From the NCBI RefSeq assembly GCF_011516635.5, contig NZ_CP096255.1, forward strand, positions 3,532,501-3,596,500: 64,000 bases of DNA. Direction: 5' to 3'. Below the pieces are notes generated by a model, which worked only from the letters and a program-made list of their open reading frames with translations, was not told where the DNA came from and ran no database searches. Positions 61,013 through 64,000 of this stretch are shown here, piece by piece. How positions within the stretch are numbered: position 1 is the first letter of the stretch; the number at the start of each line of letters is the position of its first letter. The position numbers and the translations under genes are program-made. The stretch is from Bradyrhizobium barranii subsp. apii (GTDB lineage: Bacteria > Pseudomonadota > Alphaproteobacteria > Rhizobiales > Xanthobacteraceae).

Positions 61013-61912
61013 TCAGGCACGCATCCCGATCGCCGGACGAAATGGCGGGCCGTCCCAGGGCTGCGGTGCGGCGGCATAGCGGTCGAAGCGCATTGTGTGG
61101 CTGGCGAGCCCCTGGCTCAACACGCGCAGGCTGTTCGCATAGCCGAACATCGCTATGAGCGGTACCGTCGCATCGATCGCGACCGTGTCATCGTCGACGA
61201 CCCTGGAGTGGGCGGTCCCACGCCGTGATGTCAGGTCGTCAACGATCGATTGTGCGAACGGCGTCGGTGTCACCACTTCGACCTTCATGATCGGCTCAAG
61301 CAAGACCGATTCTGCCGTTTGCAGCGCCCTGCGGAACGCGGCATTAGCCGCGATCTCGAAGGCGAGCGGTGAAGAATCGACGTCGTGATACTTGCCGTCG
61401 ATCAGCTGGACCCTGACGTTCACCACCGGAAAGCCCGCAATCACGCCGCAGGCCAGTACGCTTTCGAGCCCTTTCTCGATCCCGGGCATATATTTGTTCG
61501 GTAGCGCATCCACACCAGTCTTGCGTTCAAGCTGGTATCCCGTGCCAGGCTCATTCGGCTCGATGGCAAGCTTGACGGCGGCAAACTCCCCCTTGGGCCC
61601 GTAGATCTTTTTGTGAGTGTATTCCGCCTCCGCACGTTTGGTCGGATGCTCGAGAAATGCCACCTGCAGGGCACCAATATTGACGGCTATTCCAGAGGTC
61701 CGGTTGAGGGCGTCCATCGCGCTCTCAATGTGGGTTTCGCTCGTTCCCTTCAGGATGATCTGAGCAGAGTCTTGATCGACCGACACGGCGAGCGCTCCGT
61801 CCTTGGCGGTGAGCTTCAAGAGCGCAGCAACGAGCTTCTCATGATCGGCCCTGGACTTCGCTTCGATGGCGACGTCAACAAGCAGGGGTGGCGTGCTCAC
61901 ATCATGCGGCAT
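61013..61912 (-). CDS. EF-G-like protein lacking the GTPase domain (domains III-V only)
   Basis: A 299-residue protein whose whole length matches the C-terminal half of elongation factor G. Residues 9-80 resemble domain III (LLVDVAIEAKSRADHEKLVA). Residues 85-205 resemble domain IV, with GEFAAVKLAIEPNEPGTGY, NKYMPGIEKGLESVLACG and YHDVDSSPLAFEIAANAAF. Residues 205-285 resemble domain V: LLEPIMKVEVVTP, LTSRRG and IAMFGYANSLRVLSQGLASH. There is no G domain or domain II, and none is encoded upstream. It starts cleanly at the domain III boundary with its own ATG. It might bind the ribosomal A site without GTP hydrolysis, or be a domain re-used for another task. It lies 32 bases after the GntR gene. 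Confidence 0.88.
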   Translation of the reverse strand: MPHDVSTPPLLVDVAIEAKSRADHEKLVAALLKLTAKDGALAVSVDQDSAQIILKGTSETHIESAMDALNRTSGIAVNIGALQVAFLEHPTKRAEAEYTHKKIYGPKGEFAAVKLAIEPNEPGTGYQLERKTGVDALPNKYMPGIEKGLESVLACGVIAGFPVVNVRVQLIDGKYHDVDSSPLAFEIAANAAFRRALQTAESVLLEPIMKVEVVTPTPFAQSIVDDLTSRRGTAHSRVVDDDTVAIDATVPLIAMFGYANSLRVLSQGLASHTMRFDRYAAAPQPWDGPPFRPAIGMRA

Positions 61913-61944
61913 TGTAAGACCTGTAGCGTTGCCTTGGTCTAGCG

Positions 61945-62625
61945 TCAGCTCTCCTCACCCGCAATCCTCGCCAGATAATCCGACTTGCTGAACTGCATGT
62001 GATCCACACACAGCTGCGCCAGCGCCCAGCTGTCGCGGCCCTTCAACAGCTCGATCATCAGCTCGTGCTGGCGCCGCGATTGCGCAAGTCCCTCGCGGTC
62101 GGCGAGGTTCTTGGCGCGCATCGGCAGCGTCAGGCTCATGTAGTCCTGGAGCGAGCGGACGAGATAGGGATTGCCGCAGGCCGAGAACAGCGCGAGGTGA
62201 AAGGCGTCGTTGGCCTCGTGAATGCCGCGCAAATCCTGCACGTCTGCCTTCGCGCAATATTGCCGTTGCAGCCCAGTCAGCTCGTCGATCAGGGCTTGCG
62301 GTGCAGGCAGGGGGATCATCAGCGCGGCCTGTCGCGTCAGCATCTCGCGGACCTCGTAGATCTGCCGGACTTCCTCGGCCGAGTAGAACCGCACGGTGGC
62401 GCCGACGTTCTTCTCGCGGCGGACGATGCCGCGGCGCTCCGCATCCACCAGCGCCTGGCGCACGAAGTGCCGGGAGGTGCCGTAGCGCGACATCAGCGCG
62501 TCCTCGGTGAGGCGCGCACCCGGCGGCAGGCGGCCGAAGATGAAGTCCTCTTCCAGCCGCGCGACGACGTCGTCCGGATCGTCGCGCCGGACCGGCATGG
62601 CGTCTGCGGTGCGAATGTCGGACAT
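61945..62625 (-). CDS. GntR-family transcriptional regulator (FCD/FadR type)
   Basis: A 226-residue regulator. It has a winged helix near 20-80 (LEEDFIFGRLPPGARLTEDA, then YGTSRHFVRQALVDAERRGI) and an all-helical FCD ligand domain (VREMLTRQAALMIPLPAPQA, HEANDAFHLALFSACGNPYL, RRQHELMIELLKGRDSWALA). The FCD domain usually binds a carboxylic acid through a metal. The start at 62625 has GGAGG 8 bases upstream; a longer frame starts at 62643. It is divergent from a dehydratase gene with matched inverted repeats in between, so it probably controls that gene and itself. Confidence 0.94.
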   Translation of the reverse strand: MSDIRTADAMPVRRDDPDDVVARLEEDFIFGRLPPGARLTEDALMSRYGTSRHFVRQALVDAERRGIVRREKNVGATVRFYSAEEVRQIYEVREMLTRQAALMIPLPAPQALIDELTGLQRQYCAKADVQDLRGIHEANDAFHLALFSACGNPYLVRSLQDYMSLTLPMRAKNLADREGLAQSRRQHELMIELLKGRDSWALAQLCVDHMQFSKSDYLARIAGEES

Positions 62626-62677
62626 GCCCTCAGCCTCCGGCATCTGCCGGTTCGTCTTGTGGAGCAGGGCGAGGCCG

Positions 62678-62755
62678 GATTGTCAATAATTTGTGTCCGC
62701 AGGCAGCGTCTGGAGCCGGAAAGCGCGGCGATCCGGCCCAATCTTATTGACAATC
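62678..62755. promoter_or_regulatory. matched operator-like repeats between the GntR and dehydratase genes
   Basis: GATTGTCAATAA (62678-62689) and TTATTGACAATC (62744-62755) are perfect inverted copies with 54 bases between. Each includes TTGACA reading toward its own gene: the right copy toward the dehydratase and the left toward gntR. They thus look like two overlapping -35/operator units of a divergent, coordinately repressed promoter pair. Confidence 0.6.
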
Positions 62756-62797
62756 AGGGGGCAGGCTGTAGCACAATGGCAAGCGAGAAGGAGCGGC

Positions 62798-64000
62798 ATG
62801 ATGACGAGTGGTTTGCGCAAGGGTCTGACGAGCTATGGCGATGCCGGCTTCTCGCTGTTCCTGCGCAAGGCGTTTATCAAGGCCATGGGCTATTCCGACG
62901 ACGCGCTGGAGCGCCCGATCGTCGGCATCACCAACACCTATAGCGACTACAATCCCTGCCACGGCAACGTCCCGCAGATCATCGAGGCCGCCAAGCGCGG
63001 CGTGATGCTGTCGGGCGCGATGCCGTTCGTGTTTCCGACCATCTCGATCGCCGAGAGCTTTGCGCATCCGACCTCGATGTATCTGCGCAATCTGATGGCG
63101 ATGGACACCGAGGAGATGATCCGGGCCCAGCCGATGGATTCGGTGATCGTGATCGGCGGCTGCGACAAGACCCTTCCTGCGCAGGTCATGGCCGCGATCA
63201 GCGCCGATTTGCCGACCGTGGTCATTCCCGTCGGTCCCATGGTGGTCGGCCATCACAAGGGCGAGGTGCTCGGCGCCTGCACCGATTGCCGCCGTCTCTG
63301 GGGCAAATATCGCGCCGGCGAAATGGATGATGCCGAGATCGAAGCGGTCAATGGCCGCCTCGCGCCGTCCGTCGGCACCTGCATGGTGATGGGCACGGCG
63401 TCGACCATGGCCTGCATGATCGAAGCCATGGGCCTGTCGCTGCCGATGAGCGCGACGATTCCCGCGCCGCATGCCGAACGCTTTCGCCTGGCCGAAGCGA
63501 GCGGCAGAGTTGCCGCCGAGATGGCCAAAACCAAGGGGCCGAAGCCGAGCGAATTGCTGACGCCGGCCTCGTTCAGGAATGCGCAGGTCGTGCTCCAGGC
63601 GATCGGCGGCTCGACCAACGGCCTGATCCATTTGACGGCAATGGCGCATCGCTCGCCCCACCGCCTCGATCTCGAGGTGTTCGACCAGATCGGCCGCGAA
63701 GTGCCGGTGCTGGTCGACCTCAAGCCGTCGGGCGAACATTACATGGAGCATTTCCACCACGCCGGTGGCGTGCCGAAATTGCTGGCGCAGCTCGGCGATC
63801 TCGTCGATCTCGACGCGAAGACCATCAGCGGCCAGACGCTGCGCGATGTCGTCGCGAATGCGGAGGACGTGCCGGGCCAGGATGCGATCCGTCCGCGCGA
63901 CAATCCGATCAAGAAGGAAGGCGGCCTTGCCGTCCTGCACGGCAATCTCGCCCCGCGCGGTGCCGTCATCAAGCAGTCGGCCGCAAGCCCCAAGCTGTTG
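62798..64000 (+). CDS. IlvD/Edd family dehydratase, 3' end beyond the window
   Basis: The first 401 codons of an iron-sulfur dehydratase are present. Cluster and metal ligands are seen in NTYSDYNPCHGN near 47-58, VIGGCDKTLPAQVMA near 119 and GTCMVMGTASTMACM near 193. The family covers dihydroxyacid dehydratase, phosphogluconate dehydratase and sugar-acid (arabonate, xylonate) dehydratases. Divergence from an FCD-type GntR regulator favours a sugar-acid catabolic enzyme over IlvD. AAGGAG precedes two consecutive ATGs (62798 and 62801). The gene is open to the window edge, so the C-terminal domain is not seen. Confidence 0.92.
   Translation, partial: MMTSGLRKGLTSYGDAGFSLFLRKAFIKAMGYSDDALERPIVGITNTYSDYNPCHGNVPQIIEAAKRGVMLSGAMPFVFPTISIAESFAHPTSMYLRNLMAMDTEEMIRAQPMDSVIVIGGCDKTLPAQVMAAISADLPTVVIPVGPMVVGHHKGEVLGACTDCRRLWGKYRAGEMDDAEIEAVNGRLAPSVGTCMVMGTASTMACMIEAMGLSLPMSATIPAPHAERFRLAEASGRVAAEMAKTKGPKPSELLTPASFRNAQVVLQAIGGSTNGLIHLTAMAHRSPHRLDLEVFDQIGREVPVLVDLKPSGEHYMEHFHHAGGVPKLLAQLGDLVDLDAKTISGQTLRDVVANAEDVPGQDAIRPRDNPIKKEGGLAVLHGNLAPRGAVIKQSAASPKLL

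Overview
The window looks like a chromosomal segment of a Bradyrhizobium-type alphaproteobacterium (order Hyphomicrobiales). This rests on high GC, the gene families present, dispersed palindromic repeats of the Bradyrhizobium intergenic type, two FixK2/FNR-type anaeroboxes, and lipid A genes for 2,3-diaminoglucose. The assignment was made by reading, without any database search. I saw no tRNA, rRNA or CRISPR array.

Layout. 0-5 kb: SAM cycle genes, namely a helix-turn-helix/methyltransferase protein, metK and ahcY. 4.6-10 kb: catabolic or accessory genes, namely a SnoaL-like protein with a flavin (Baeyer-Villiger type) monooxygenase, then an SDR-tautomerase-MFS operon divergent from a LysR regulator. 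10-15 kb: small and exported proteins, an LpxO-like hydroxylase, and the two subunit genes of molybdenum storage protein (mosA intact, mosB frameshifted). A SnoaL-like protein and a fumarylacetoacetate-hydrolase family enzyme follow.

15-38.7 kb is a large envelope-glycan region. It holds an MsbA-like ABC exporter, galE, an LpcC-like mannosyltransferase, waaF, hldD, hldE, an O-antigen ligase, and a probable UDP-QuiNAc initiation set (4,6-dehydratase, 4-reductase, polyprenyl-phosphate sugar-phosphate transferase). It continues with a UDP-glucuronate epimerase-like gene, manC, gnnA/gnnB (UDP-GlcNAc3N for diaminoglucose lipid A) and murJ. Together these genes make inner core, O-antigen precursors and lipid A precursors, export lipid A, and join O-antigen to core.

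38.8-54.5 kb is more mixed. It holds a large LuxR-type ATPase regulator broken by one missing base, an HSL-type hydrolase, a quinone oxidoreductase, two DUF1127 proteins and an orphan CoxL/XdhA-like molybdoenzyme. It also has a class II cytochrome c, a PLP sulfur-amino-acid enzyme, a CadC-like TPR regulator, a CHRD protein and a diheme cytochrome.

54.6-58.6 kb is a mobile block. It has an IS5-like transposase beside an IS91-type element that carries a tyrosine recombinase and is bounded by 13-bp perfect inverted repeats. 58.7-64 kb holds a transglutaminase, a GlsB/YeaQ-type membrane protein behind a perfect anaerobox, small exported proteins, and a protein made only of EF-G domains III-V. It ends with a GntR regulator divergent from an IlvD/Edd dehydratase that runs off the window, with matched inverted repeats between them.

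The least explained items are the GTPase-less EF-G-like protein, the HTH-methyltransferase next to metK, the SDR lacking its catalytic tyrosine, and two otherwise intact genes that each lack exactly one base.
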